The position numbers and the translations under genes are program-made. From Rutidosis leptorrhynchoides (lineage: Eukaryota > Streptophyta > Magnoliopsida > Asterales > Asteraceae): DNA of 64,000 nt. The notes below the pieces were generated by a model. It saw only the letters and a list, made by a program, of their open reading frames with translations. It made no database searches and was not told where the DNA came from. Position 1 is the first letter of the stretch. Each line of letters starts with the position of its first letter. Below, piece after piece: positions 10,801 through 24,181 of this stretch. The DNA lies in the NCBI RefSeq assembly GCF_046630445.1, contig NC_092334.1:103797501-103861500 (forward strand), read 5' to 3'.

Positions 10801-13800
10801 GTGTGGGGAGGTTCGAATCTTTTTAGGGTAATATGTATTTCTGTTAGAGTTAGATTTTCTATTTTTGTATAGTTCTCGAGAATGGAATCCTAATGGTCTT
10901 TTCCTAGCAGACCCTAAAGAACTAGTCTTCTCCCCCCATTCTGAATTTTTATTTTTTTTAGGTTTTACGAGATAAAGACTTCCTGTGAACTAAACCATGG
11001 TCTAATGCTACACGCTTTGATCACCAAATGTAATAATGACACCCTTCCAAGTGAAATAGTATCATTAATCAGAGGTAAATTGGACGGAGTAAGAAAAGAA
11101 TCCAGGAACGAAAATAATAAGTTACAGTTTGGTAAAGGAAAAATCAAAATCCGCAGCGAAAAGAAGAGCACGACACCTTGAAAGATGTCACAAATGCGGA
11201 AAATGGTCACACGAAGGAAAATGCTCGATGAATCAGACATATTCCAATACCGAATTCGTTACTTTATGCAGAGACGGACCGTTCATATGTTTCGAAGAAA
11301 AAACGTTGAATGCTCAAGGTTACGCCTATGTAGCTATGGAAAACCAATTAGTCCGACTATCTTATGAGTGGGCTAAAGCAGGTCACTAAAAATTCTATTT
11401 CACAGGTAAGTATGTAAAGTTTTTATTTTTATTTTATTGCTTTTAACCTTTTGATAATAAACGCTAAATTGTTCGCTATAAAGTATTAAATTGGTATTCA
11501 ATAAAATTAGGTTTTGCGACCGAAATTATTGATATCATACAAAAATTTATTACATCACTGAGAAATTTACCGTTTATTCTTAAGGTATAAATATCTTTAA
11601 TTAATCAACCCAAAATATTTCAAAAATTCGTCATGAGTTAAACTAGGTTATGAAACCGAAATTACTTTACCGAAAAGAGGGGCGTATATTTTTGATAATA
11701 TTTGATTGATTAAAGTGGGATAAAAGACCAAAAAGATTTTTAATTTTATTTTTACTATGTTTTTAAAATTAATATTAAATTAATATTGTGAACTTTTTAA
11801 AATCAAAATATTTTAAAATTATAAATATTTGAAAAATTAATATTTTTAATATAAGTTTGTATGTATAAAAACAAAAATATAATTTAAGTTTGGTGTGAAT
11901 TTTTAATATGAATTTTTAATTTTATGCATTTTAAATTAAAGTTTGGTGTGAATTTAAAAACAAAAATTTACTTTATTTCGCTAAGTTAAAAATATGATTT
12001 TTAAAATTCGTCGTGAGTTGAAGACTAGGTCGTTGAACCGAAATTGCTCTACCCAAGGGCGGGGCGAAAAATTTTGTTATCATTATTTTTAATTTTATTG
12101 ATCTAAAGTAGACCAAAAAAAAAACCCAAAAATCTTTTTTTTAAAACAATCGCTTTAAAAACGACAAATTTTAAATTTTGTCGAGGGACAGACTAGGTAA
12201 ACATACCGAAACTACATAAAGTAAAAGGAAACAAAATTTTAAAAATTATTCATTTAAATTGTTTTAATAAATAAAGGTTTTATATAAAAAAATATATTTA
12301 TTTATATATATATATTATATATATGTTTGTAGTTTATCTTATATACAAAACATGGTAAAACAGCGCATTTTCAAAGACTGACATTAAAGTTCAGCAAAAG
12401 CTACTAATTTTGACGACAAGACGTAAAATATCAAATCTGATATAAAACAATATGTTTGCAAACTAAGCATTTTTAATCACTTTTCTACACTAATCACCCT
12501 CATGAATTTATAATTATAGTCTAATTTCATGCAAATGAGGGCATTGCATGATCTCAAGTGTGGGGAAGGGTTATAAATTCTCTCGGATTTACACTTAGTT
12601 TAATTGCCAAATTTTGTGAAAATTTAAAAAAATTTCAACTATATGAATTCAAAATCATGTTTATACATATTTATGAACGATAAAACTAGGTGTTAATACC
12701 GAAATTATTGTTACCTCGGAGAGAAAATAAATGGAGAAACAACCCAAAACGTTAGAATTCATTTAAAATGAATAGAGGATAATAAAAAGGCAAAGAAAGG
12801 AATGAATAAAAGCTAAGTGTGGGAAGAATTTACCAAGTTCTTTAAAACACATATCACATATATTTGGTACAGATTAGTGCATGTACTTTTGCTTTGGACG
12901 ATTTTAATCAGTTTTACCTAATTTATTGTAATATATTTGAAAGAATAGATGGATCTACACGATGAATCAATTCCATCATTAAAAGTAGGTAAAGTCTTCT
13001 GAAAAAGACACGCGCTTCTTGATTTAGGTCAGGAAGTTGTCGTCCAGACCAGTTGTGGAGTCTACGAAAAACCTTGAAAAGTTTTCTCGAAAATCAGCTG
13101 GAAATCCACGGACCTCAACATCAAACAGGGTCGCCAAGTGGTCAGACTTATCCTAACCATGAGAGGATCTGTCTCGTAAAATGGGGAGGGTGCCGTACAA
13201 ATTAGCTTGATAAGACTAATGAATCAAACCCCCAGAAAGGATAATCTCCTTAAAGATTAAAAATCAGCTTTTAAGCCTGATATTACTCAATCCTTGAGAT
13301 TGACCTTAAAGATTGAGAATTACAAACCCATGGAATTCAATGATATCTAAACTCGAGCTTGAACGAGAAAATATTTTGATCAAATTACAAACCGATTTAT
13401 TTTCTGAAAACCCTATTTTTAATGCATTCATTACCATTGAATGTAAAATCCTAGGAATTCACCAGAATTCATTAGGTCACCTGAACCAAATCGGGTGTCA
13501 ACCGTAAGAACGGTGGTTGCATAGCATGGTCAAAGACAGGACCTTGTGCCAGACCGAAAAACTATGGGGTGATCTTTACTATTGCTCCTACCAAGGATAG
13601 TAATTGCATCCGACACGTTATAGACCATAATTAAAAGCATGTCAGGGGACATTGCCTTAACAGTTGCTTGTTCAACGCTTTCCTTTACAACCGGATAGTA
13701 GTTTATCGAAAGGTAATATACAGAGCAAGTATACTGGACGTGTTGCTTTCCCAATACAAGGTTAGCAAGTGGGTGACACAAAACCGTAAGTTTTGAGCTA

Positions 13801-14069
13801 AAATTTTCAATTCTGAAACCCACCAAACCCACAAAAACATTTTGCAACACCGGTGAAGGGTTATTCCGGAAAACTTATCTAGGGTAAAAGCTAGATTGAA
13901 TTTTCAAAAGATCAAATGTTTTCATAAAGATCCAATTTCCTTAAGGATCTAAATTTTTATAGTCATGTGGGACTGTAAACCACATCGTTACTACCATTGT
14001 TCATACCGCCGTATAGAAATCACTGATGTACAAAGTGTGAAGAATAAAGAAGTGATTCTAGTAACGCTC
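10801..14069 (+). other. 3' non-coding region of the Athila-like element
   Basis: This 3.3 kb lies between pol and the 3' LTR, where Athila relatives often keep env-like remnants. I see no long protein and no envelope signature. It holds three internal polypurine-like motifs (10799-10811, 12556-12570, 12815-12828), a recurring motif near ACCGAAATTA (11510-12710) and one short zinc-knuckle-like reading frame (11129-11389). AT-rich elsewhere. Confidence 0.7.
11129..11389 (+). other. Short zinc-knuckle-like reading frame downstream of pol
   Basis: An 86-codon frame begins with a basic stretch (KSKSAAKRRARHLER) and has CHKCGKWSHEGKC, a C-X2-C-X4-H-X3-C pattern one residue short of the canonical CCHC spacing. 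No family recognised. It sits where an env-like frame would be expected in Athila elements but has no signal peptide or membrane segment. It may be a chance or decayed frame; the zinc-knuckle-like pattern is the only reason to list it. Confidence 0.35.
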
Positions 14070-14080
14070 AAGTGTGGGAA
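14070..14080 (+). other. Polypurine tract of the Athila-like element
   Basis: AAGTGTGGGAA lies immediately before the 3' LTR start (14086). It matches the consensus plus-strand primer style for this lineage. Confidence 0.7.
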
Positions 14081-14085
14081 TATTT

Positions 14086-14718
14086 TATAATGCTAAAAAT
14101 GAACATATATTTCATAGCATTATCCCTCAAGAAAGACAAGCTTTTAGTTGCAATTGTTCTATTTACAAGTGATATTCGTTTAAATAATAAAAGGTGAAGA
14201 CAAAAGACAGATTCGACGAATTGAAGACGCAAATGACCAAAAAGCTCAAAAGTACAAAATACAATCAAAGTGGTTCCAATTATTGATGAGAAACGTCTCA
14301 AAATTACAAGAGTACAAGACGCAAAACGCAAAATACAAGATATTAAATTGTACGCAAGGACGTTCAAAAATCCGGAACCGGGACCAAAGTCAACTCTCAA
14401 TGCTCGACGCAACGGACTAAAAATTACAAGTCAACTATGCACATAAATATAATATAATATTTAAATAATTCTTATAATTATTTATATATTATATTTATTT
14501 ATAAAAACCGTCGGCATACAAAGAAACAAAATCATGTGAGTTGTTACCTACCCCCATGCGATTGCATGGCCTGGAGGTACAAAAGCCATGCGATCGCATG
14601 GCCTGGAGGTACAAAATCCATGCGATCGCATGGCACACCTTTTCAGCTCACATGCCTATAAATTTTGCGGTTTTGATCGATGTTAAACACATCTTTTTCT
14701 CTTCTCATTCATACGTAA

Positions 14719-14809
<91 letters not shown>

Positions 14810-16165
14810 TTTAATTTTAATTTTAATTTTAATTTCTAATAATAAGGGTATGATAGCGAATGTTGTAAGGGTGTAAGTCGAAATTTTGTCCGTGTAACGC
14901 TACGCTATTTTTAATCACTGTAAGTTATGGTTAATGTTATTTTTAAATTAATGTCTCGTAGCTAAGTTATTATTATGCTTATTTAAGCCAAAGTAATCAT
15001 GATGTTAGGCTAAATATTAAAATTAGGTAATTGGGCTTTGTACCATAATTGGGGTTTGGATAAAAGAACGACACTTGTAGAAATTAGACTATGGGCTATT
15101 AATGGGATTCATATTAACTAAACGATACCTCGTTAATTTAATATATAAACTTATAATTTGACGTATTTATATATAACCACATACGCTTGACTGGGTACGG
15201 TGGGCGGGATATCTATAAATACCAATAATTGTTCATTTTACCGGATACGGAACTGGATTAATAGTTAATAGACTTGTTGAAACAGGGGTGGATTACATTC
15301 AAGGGTAATTGGTGTAATTATTAACAAAGTAGTAAAACCTTGGTTTACACGCAGTCGATAACCTGATGTATTCATTAAACAAAGTATTAAGACCTTGTTA
15401 CAATTCGAATCCCCAATTAGTTAGAATATTTGACTTCGGGAATAAGAATAATTTGACGAAGACTTTCGCACTTTATATTTATGACTGATGGACTATTATG
15501 GACAAATCTGTATGGACATATCGAATAATCCAGGACAAAGGACAATTAATCCATGGGAATAAACTAAAAACAACACGTCAAACATCATGATTATGGAAGT
15601 TTAAATAAGCATAATTCCTTTATTTCATATATAATTCTTTTATTTCATATTTAATTGCACTTTTAATTATCGCACTTTTATTTATTGTTATTGTATTTAA
15701 TTGCACTTTTAATTATCGTACTCTTTAATTATCGCAATTTTATTTATCGCAATTTCATTATCGTTATTTACTTTACGCTTTAAAGTTAAGTTATATTTAT
15801 TTTTAATATTTTACATTAGGTTTTAACTGCGACTAAAATTTTAAAATCGACAAACCGGTCATTAAACGGTAAAAACCCCCCTTTTATAATAATAATATTA
15901 CTTATATATATATATATATATATTTGTATTTTTATAAGTTAAAACTAATATAGCGTTAAGCTTGTTTAATTTTCCCTGTGGAACGAACCCGACTTACTAA
16001 AAACTACACTACTGTATGATTAGGTACACTGCCTATAAGTGTTGTAGCAAGGTTTAGGCATATCCATTCTATAAATAAATAAATATCTTGAGTAAAATTG
16101 TATCGTATTTAATAGTATTTCGTTGTAAAAATAATACTATTTTATATACCACCTCGCACACATCA
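14086..16165 (+). repeat. 3' LTR of the Athila-like element
   Basis: Matches 1833-3843 and ends CACATCA before the GTGGC TSD. It carries three palindrome units (14555-14568 with one base change, 14587-14600, 14619-14632) against one in the 5' LTR, then TATAAA at 14657-14662 and (TA)n at 14721-14804. Confidence 0.95.
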
Positions 16166-16265
16166 GTGGCTGATATTTGAGCCACAAATCTGATCCAAAC
16201 GCAAAAAGACGTAAATACCCTCGAGCCAACCCTTTTTAACACTGAAATTCAGATCAGCTTGCCTG

Positions 16266-16395
16266 TATGGTCGCAGTGCGACCACCTTAAGCCGCGGCGC
16301 GGCATTTCACACGTTTTTTGAACTGTTTAAATTGCCTCCTGAACTTGGTTTGAGTTAATCGCCGCGGCGCGACTAGGACCCTCGCGGCGTGGCAA
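16266..16395. repeat. CpG-rich inverted short repeats in the solo LTR
   Basis: Contains the hairpin GGTCGCAGTGCGACC (16269-16283), GCCGCGGCGCGGC (16291-16303) and related GC-rich words near 16361-16393, in otherwise AT-rich sequence. A (TA)n tract follows at 16564-16637. Confidence 0.7.
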
Positions 16396-16560
16396 ATGCC
16401 TACAACTGACCAGTTCGACAACTTTAAACCAACTATCGATTTATGCGACTTTTACGCTTCGTTCACGCTTCCCATATACATCTAATCTTCATCATAAGGC
16501 CTCACTCAACTTAGCACCACCAAAACCCATACATATACTTATACGCATACATTCACATGC

Positions 16561-16639
<79 letters not shown>

Positions 16640-16751
16640 TATACATCAAATTAACACTTTAAATCATTTAATCGCGTAAACGAACGAAATATAAACGTAC
16701 TAACGATTAAATACATACCTTAAGGTATGTAAGAAGAAATGGGATGTTACA

Positions 16752-18610
16752 TGAACCCTACCAAAGGAGTCGTTGGTGGTTTCATCATTGCTTTTTGACT
16801 TTTAGTAAGGAGTTGGAAACAATGATCATATAAGATTTCTGTCGAACTTCCCCCGTCTACATAAATTTGGTGAACCATTGTACCTGCTATGTCTGCTTTG
16901 ATTAGTAGTGGTTAGTCACCACTAGCATTCTTGGGAACTGGGTCTTTGCTAGTAAACGAGATATCAGGGATCGATTCCATGACACTAGTTTTCGTTGTGT
17001 GGGAGCACCTCTGGATCTTTAGAATCTCATTGTGTTTCCAACTCTCTTTATCATTTTGTGGTATTTCAACATGATTCTTTACTTTATCCATGTATCTAGA
17101 CATCCCTGGGTTTTGATTATTATTATGCGCCGGCTAAAGGACTCAAGCGACCATTCCTTATACAAGCTTCAATTTCTTTCCGAAGATAGATGCATCTGTT
17201 TGTTTCATGTCCGTGGTCTCCATGAAATTCACAATATTTAGTTCGGTCCCTACGATGAGCAGGCGTGAACATCTTTGATGGAGCCGCCTTTCCTTCAGCT
17301 ATTGCATAAATTTGTGCTGGAGATTTGATCAATGGCGTGAAAGATGGCTTGTTAGGATTACTATGATCGTTTGATCGATTTGATGTACGATGAACATACT
17401 TGTCTCTTTGCCTCCTTGGGTTGTCTCTTTTACTTTGGTTTTGTCTGGTATCACCAGACCCTCTTTTAGATTTACGCATCTGATTTTATGTATTGGCTTA
17501 TTCAGCTCTGATAAAGTTATTGGCTTGTGTGAATAGATCTTCCATTGACATTGGTGGTCGGGCAATTAGATCTTTAAAGATTCTTCCTGGACGGAGGCCG
17601 CTTATGAATGATCCCGTCATCATACCATCTGATCGATCCGTCATGTGTAATGTATTTTTGCCGAATCTGTCCAAGTAATCTTTTAGGCTTTCATTTGACC
17701 GTTGGCGAATTCCAGTTATCTCTGCTTGAGTTTTTTGAAACCTCCTTTGTTGTAGGAAGTTAGGGCGAAACTTGTTTCTTAACTAGTAAAAGTCATTGAT
17801 ACTCCCTGGTAGCAAGTTGTCGTACCAAAATATCGCTGCTCCACTTAGGGTAATGTGAAAGAATCAACACCAGGCTGGTTCTGGTAACTTATGCACATCC
17901 ATGGTCTCCATGAATATTGTTAGATGATCATCGGGGTCTGATAACCCATCGTAGGTTTTTAGGTTGGTTGGTACTTTGAGTTCGTCGGACAAGTTGTAAT
18001 CTCTTATTCGTTTTGTGAATGGGGAGGCCACCAGATTGAGTATGTTTCTCTCAGAATCTTTGAACATGAATGGCTCGTTATAAAAGTTGGTGGCACTTGC
18101 GGGTTTTTGCTTGGCAATCCCTTCTTGATTTTCGAGCAGAGTTTCGACTCTATTCTTTTTTAGTGATTTACTATCTCGTTCACCACTTTTTAGCATCGGC
18201 TCACCAAGTGCTTCTTCGAAATATGAATTCCATGGTTCAATTATAGGATGATCATCTAGTGTTGGTGTCCTCTTTGTTGTTGCTTCTTTCTTTTTTGATG
18301 AAAGGGCTGAGTACATAGCATGAATCTGACTGAAGTTTTGGATAACAAATTGCATGATTGGATCTTCTTTATTCGTGTTATCTTGCACTTCAAGGACTGG
18401 TACACTTCCTTGTGTTCCGAGAGTAGGAAGGTTTGCCTCCAACGGTTTTTCTGAAGGTATTTCAGAACTACTTGGATCTTTTCCATGATCATGGTTTGCT
18501 GGGGGTATAGGAAGCTTCTCCGATCATTTTCTACCAACCTTGGTAAAACACAGAGGTTTAAGTTGTAGTAGGTAAAAAAAATTTATTTCGGTCCCACAGA
18601 TGGCGCCAAA
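16752..18610 (-). mobile_element. Tat/Retand-like Ty3 element: PBS, gag and start of protease
   Basis: Read on the minus strand from the right: a PBS (TTTGGCGCCATCTGTGGGA, 18592-18610), then gag. Gag N-terminal half has SPFTKRIRDYNLSDELKVP, NLKTYDGLSDPDDHL and MDVHKLPEPAWC, the Tat-lineage capsid signature. Near 17150-17260 lies a knuckle-like YCEFHGDHGHETNRC followed by LRKEIE. The protease start, with VDGGSSTEILY, reaches 16757, where the solo LTR insertion cuts it. DGGSS in place of DTGSS is common in this lineage. Broken, with several breaks. Confidence 0.85.
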
Positions 18611-19080
18611 TGATGATACATCAAAGATACGTATACAGTTCGTGATCATCGTATCCGTATAACTTACTTATCGGTATCACTCAAGAGAGGGATTATATTG
18701 CTTGGGTTAATGTGAAGGTTTGAGGAATATTTATCGTATCGGGAGGCGATTCCCTTTCTGGTAACACATATTACACTTTGAATGTAATTGGTTTTACGCC
18801 ACTTATCTTTACAAGATTTAACCCAGTAAAGAGCCGAACGATTGTATGTATCAATTTATGAATATAGTGTATGATTATGTTGATGGATGGGATCATTATG
18901 TTGACTGATCATTTTCTCAAGTTGGAGTATTGCTTCTCGTTTTCTCTGCCATTACCTTTGGTTTCTTTCTCACAATTTATAGGCATATAGTGAAGGCTTT
19001 TATCTTTCCAAGGACCCTCCACCATCTCTCCACTTAAGTAATTGTTGACATCTTATTTTGGTTCTAAAGTTCCTCCATCA
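18611..19080 (-). repeat. 5' LTR of the Tat/Retand-like element
   Basis: Next to the PBS, the minus-strand LTR would run from TGATGGAGGA (19080) to GTATCATCA (18611), about 470 bp. The inner edge is firm because of the PBS; the outer edge is chosen on the TG...CA rule only, since the partner LTR is outside the window. Confidence 0.55.
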
Positions 19081-19484
19081 TATCTCTAGATAGTAGATAC
19101 TTCATTAAAATTATAATTGTATATAGATATAGTAGGTTTTGAGCCCGTGCGTTGCACGGCTACTCAAAATTTGTTTTAAATAAGTCACTTATTTTAATTT
19201 TATGACGCTTGATCTACATTTTCAAACACTATATGTGGTTGCGTTTAAAGGGGACATGTCGACCCCTTAATTGTGGTTAATTTGAGCTCGTACTCTATTT
19301 TCAATATGTCATAGCGGTTACTATTAAAAGTTTAGATAAAATGGTAATGGGTTTGATTAGTTGACCAGATTAAAAGGTTCAAAATTATCCATTTTGTTAT
19401 TGATTCTTTGAAATATTTTAAATGTGTGTCTTTCAAATAATATGTTACAGCTTTTGACTACCACAAATAACACAGAGAAATCAA
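19081..19484 (-). mobile_element. Helitron-like 3' end fragment
   Basis: On the minus strand a short hairpin CCGTGCAACGCACGG (19142-19157) is followed by GCTCAAAAC and CTAC near 19130. Plant Helitrons end in a GC hairpin about 10 bases before CTRR, so this resembles a slightly mutated Helitron 3' terminus. Sequence to 19484 has no coding. The possible 5' end is on the far side of the nested LTR element, near 29463. Confidence 0.4.
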
Positions 19485-20815
19485 TAAGACTAAACCTCAA
19501 TCAACTGGGCTATGAACCTAATTGATTTGTCACTAAGAGTTTAGGCCTTGAAGATTCTTGATAAGATGGATATCCCTACTCCCAACGTTAACCTTAGAGG
19601 GTTTAAATGACCTTATAGATGGAATCCTAGGTACATGAACAAAGTGGTATATCCCTAAAGGAAAGTCTCGGCTTTTCTTAATCCTAGTTAGTCTGACTAA
19701 AGCAATATTCCATCACTTAATACTAAGCTATGCCTTAACATTAACAGATTTGCAATCTTAGATATTCTAAGGCACTGCCAATTGGATTAGAAGTCTCTCC
19801 TTTGCGATCACTTACTCAACCCCGAATCATCTAACAACATCTCAAGAACGTTTCTTCTGACGCAAATCATGCTTCTGAGCAAGCTAGTGTTCACTGAACT
19901 CTATATTGCCTACTCTAATCACAACCTAAATTGGCAGCTCTTCTTTGACGAATAAATGGTTATTCGTACGTAGGTACTATATCCCTATTGTGAAGTTAAC
20001 CACATAACTACTTACCTTGTATCCTAGGGTTGATCAGGTCCTAATACTAGGTTATAGCCACGTGAGTAAGTGGAAAGGGTGATCCGTAAATTAAACTTCT
20101 AAACCGTCAAGGCTTTAGCATAACAATAGCATAAGGTTCAGATAAAGTATTCAACACATAATAAACATTTGTAATAGATAGATAGGTATGCTAGATGAAA
20201 GCAACTTAAAATAACAAGATAACTTCATTAAATTAAGGAAGGCGTTCACCGTTTACAGACAAGATCTGGACCATTACAAGTGCTGACATCCTCTAGACTG
20301 CTCCTATTACAATCTTCGGCGTTCGCCTCCGGGTACTTAATTTCCCGCTCGGAGGTGAGAAGGCCTTGAAAGCTCTAGTGAGAAAAAGTGTATTGTAGTG
20401 AGAGAGTAAGGAGAGTTGTGTTGAAATTGGATGACAAAAAACCTTTAAATAGAAGTGAAAATGGCCTGCAAATGGCTGGCAGGCCGTTTGGCAGGCCTTT
20501 TGGTGAGGTCGTTTGCCAGGCCAGCCCGTTTGACATGCCTGTTTGATCTGGGCATATGGCAGGCCGTTTGCCATACTGGCAAGTCATTTGGCTTGCTGAT
20601 TTGCTGGATCGTAACTTGATTTCTTGTCTTTCACCGTTTTCGCTCTAGAATCTTCGTTTTAGCTCCGATTCCCTTGATTATTTTTGCATTGTCCTCGTAA
20701 TCACTTTATCTACAAATTTAACCGAAAAAACGATTATTTTGCCAACAAAGTTTTGAACTTTATGCTTTTAGGACTCAATATCGGGGGTAAAAACGTGACT
20801 TTTTAGCCGATATCA
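19485..20815 (-). repeat. 3' LTR (truncated) of the pol-less element
   Basis: Aligns with 27467-28815. The outer part present in the partner (27098-27466) is missing. It contains repeated GGCAGGCCGTTTG-like words at 20460-20600, with a TTTAAATAG TATA-like site at about 20445 (minus-strand promoter). Confidence 0.88.
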
Positions 20816-22440
20816 AATATCCCACACTTAGACTTTGCTTGTCCTCAAGCAAACTTTCGAGCTTTTAACACTGAAGATTTTTATTCGTAGTGATCAAGTG
20901 GTCTTTGTTCCGCAAGGCGCAAGAGCGAAAACTTGGTTTTATTCTTTTTGTTATTCCCAAACCTTTTCCCCGCAAGCATGAGAGGAGGTTACATAATTGA
21001 GGCTATCTCACTTGGGTCACTCAATTCAGTAAAGTGTTTTGGGTTTCCTATAGTTCTAAGAAATGAAATTGCTCTTAGCTAGTCATGCTCACATTCTTCG
21101 TTATAGGCTTGATCAAGACTCAAATCTCCATCATTTTTTTGAGAGAATTTTCAGTTATGGACTCAGCTCGTACAGTGAAGAGATGGCATTTTTGGGGTGT
21201 GAAGGGTTTGATAGATAGGAGTTCTTTTAAAAGATCAATTTTCGGTGATCCTTTTATCTTTTTGTCAGGAATTTCAAGATGAGCATCCTTCTTTTTGACT
21301 GCTAGGAGTTCTTTTCTCGAGTCTTTTTCTGGTTCTGCTCCTTTTCTCAGAACCTATCTTTTGCTTTTCTCTTCGAGGTCTCTTTTTATTGGCGGTCTCC
21401 TTAATAATTGGCTTGGATGCTCGCATTTTCAAATGCGGTTTAGAGGTTTTCCCGGAAGGAATGATTTTGTCGGGATTTATTTCTTTATTTATGAAACGAA
21501 TAGAATGGATAGGTAGTGGTGGATGGAATTTGTGGTGATTTAGAGTGAAGATGGCAATGAAGGAGTGTAATGGGGGTGTTTTGTCTTCACGAATAGCCGA
21601 TGTTCTAACTTAGTAGTTCTCGTAAAAATGTGTGATTCCAAAATGTAGATCAAGAGCAAGTTCTGATTCTGATATGTTAACATCTGCGCGCTCAACGGAA
21701 GTATAGTGAAGCACTAACAATGAGCGCTTATAAAGCCTTATTTGGGGGTGCCTCACAACAATTATAATGGGTCGAATCGCGCATTTCGTTATGCAATGCT
21801 CTTTTGGAAAATTCGGTTTGATTTTCGCAAAAAAGTTTTTCACCTTGTTTTACTCTTTTGTCTATTTTGTAGCAAAAAACTTTTTGTTCTTTTATAGAAT
21901 TTTATAATCCTTAGTATTTTATAGTTCAAGAAGTTTTAAATTTTGTGAGAAATTTAGTTTAAAAACACTTGAGGATTTTTACAAGAATCAGTATGTGCAA
22001 TATTTGCTATTGCCAATCCCACACTTAGTGTTTAAAGTGGTATAGTAATTTGCGTATATTCTATTGAAAAAGCAGTGAAGATGTAGTACTCTCCTATGGT
22101 TGCAAGGCGTGCAATCGGATGGTTTGCCAGTTATGGTTTCTTCTATTCTTGTGATAGCGTCATCCTCGCTCAGTGCATCTTTGCTCCAAGTCCCGCTTCC
22201 ATCTTGTATGATCCCGATCGTCGATTGTTTGTAACGTATTATTCATGCAATTTTATTCTAATTATCATACAAACTTAAAAACATAAAAGTAGTTATGCCG
22301 GAGATCGGGCGTACAAACATAGTTTAATAATGTAATACTGTATCACAAGCAATCATAAAAATAGTTCAGAGATAGGGAAAGTTATGGCAGAGTTGGATGG
22401 TAGGGAAGAGAGTAAGATACACTCGTGTGTGGCCTCGTTG
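20816..22440 (-). other. 3' non-coding region of the pol-less element
   Basis: No convincing coding sequence. Two polypurine-like copies of AAGTGTGGG on the minus strand lie at 20821-20829 (next to the LTR) and 22018-22026 (internal). Otherwise AT-rich. Confidence 0.6.
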
Positions 22441-22456
22441 GGTTCCTCAAAGCAGA

Positions 22457-24181
22457 CTATCCCTCATTAGTCATCTCCTCGTATGTAGTGAATTGTTGTG
22501 CCAATTCTGCCGTGTTCATCCCCGAGGATATTCTGAATTGGACCTCATCTGATCGTGCGATCAGTCCCGTGAGTGATGAGGTGCTCGTGTGAATAACATG
22601 CCCTGTACGCCAACCCTGCCATTCTTGTAAATCTTTTCCCAAATTCGAGTTAATGCCCATACCTCCCATTCCTTGTGTAACATCCTAGGCCATATATCGA
22701 CTCGCAGCCTGGTCCCACGCACTGTTCTGATCATCAGCGGATGTATCTCTGTGGGTGCTGATGTTAGTGCTTCCAAAAATGCTATTAGCCAAATCCTCTG
22801 CCATTGTCCTCGGTTCCCTTGGAGGAGATGGAATGACTGTGTGCTGGGTAAAATGATGTTGTGGTGGAGGAGATGGGGGTCGTGGATGCTGAGTGCTAGA
22901 ACCTGCACCTCTAGGGTCTCTGTGGGCGTACATCACCGGATACTCGTGAGGGTATGGCGGGACATTAAGCTGTCTGCTCGCATGATGTGTGAAGTGATCC
23001 AAATTCTGAAAGATCGCATGCTAAGCAAACCAACTCTCATGTCCAGGCAGATCCCCCATATGATAATAGTACGGTGGAAAGCACGGCCGATCCCTCTCTC
23101 CTACTGATGAGTGTCGGCGGGTGTCAGTGGGCCTACCCTGTGTGGTGGGATCATCCTCATCCCGTGGTTCCTGTGAACCTCGCCGTCTCTGACCATCTTT
23201 AGTCCTCGTATCAGGCCTGAATCCCCTAACTCTTACCCCTGGAACTGTCCGGTCTTCCGAGTCTGGTATTGCCAGATTAGCTGTAACTATTAACTACTCG
23301 TCCTCAATCCGAATGTACTGCAAAGTGTGCAGTAGCTTGTACCCTATCTCTTCAGACTCGACTGCTGTCAAATATCCAAATCTCTCAATACTACCTAAAA
23401 CATGCATCCTGCGAAGGAGTTTGGTGACAACGGCTCCAAAAACCGGCACAACTGTTCTCGAGGCATTTCTTTCATTGGTAAATTCTTGAGCGAGAAGGTG
23501 TGCGACTTGCATATTTTGGTTATTGATCATGGCGTGCATTAGGCGCATATCATTAACGGTGATGGTACCGCCATGTTGGGTTTTCGGGTGAAGGGTTTTG
23601 GCGATGAGGTGGTGAAGAATGCGGTGAACGGGATTGGTGAAGTTTGAAGCCTTTTTACTTGACCTCCAGGCTTTATTATCGGAGGTGTAGGTTCGCCAGA
23701 AAGATTGATGATCGATGTTGTTCAGGGTGGTGAATCCTCTTTTAAACACAGACCGGTTAACGTGTGATCTCTTGTACAGTTCTAGATGCATTACGAACTG
23801 CGCAAGAGTCATGTGGTACATTTGATTCTGATGACGAAAATGGATGCATTCATGACTATTATATTCTTCTTGGTCAACATTTGCTTCAAATCTCCATGTT
23901 GCCATGAATTCTGCATACGGCTCCTGATACATCCGTTCATGAATTTCAAACAGCTTTTGCCATGCGCTGTTTACTTTCCCGTGTGCTGTAAAACTCAAAA
24001 TCTGCCTCAGCTCATTGGCCCAACCACATTGCTCCATTATTTCCCAGTTTATGTATTTGTTGGCACCCTTTTGTCGGTTTATCCAATTCCGCATGAACGG
24101 TTCGTTATCCGCCGGGTTGTCTTGCCCGCGGAGGTAATGGGGCAACTCATACTCTTCTGGTAGATAATTGGCCATCTGCAA
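22457..24181 (-). mobile_element. ATHILA ORF1-type gene of the pol-less element
   Basis: A 295-codon frame (24181 to 23294) matches the style of plant ATHILA ORF-1 family proteins: an N-terminal INWEIMEQCGW...LRQILSF, the Y.EF.ATWRFEAN block, IHFRHQNQMYHMTLAQF, and FTNPVHRILHHLIAKTL. A Pro/His/Ser-rich tail region continues to about 22460 in related frames. Function in the family is not established; it is usually found in the 3' half of Athila elements. Here it is the largest coding unit and lies without pol. Confidence 0.6.
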
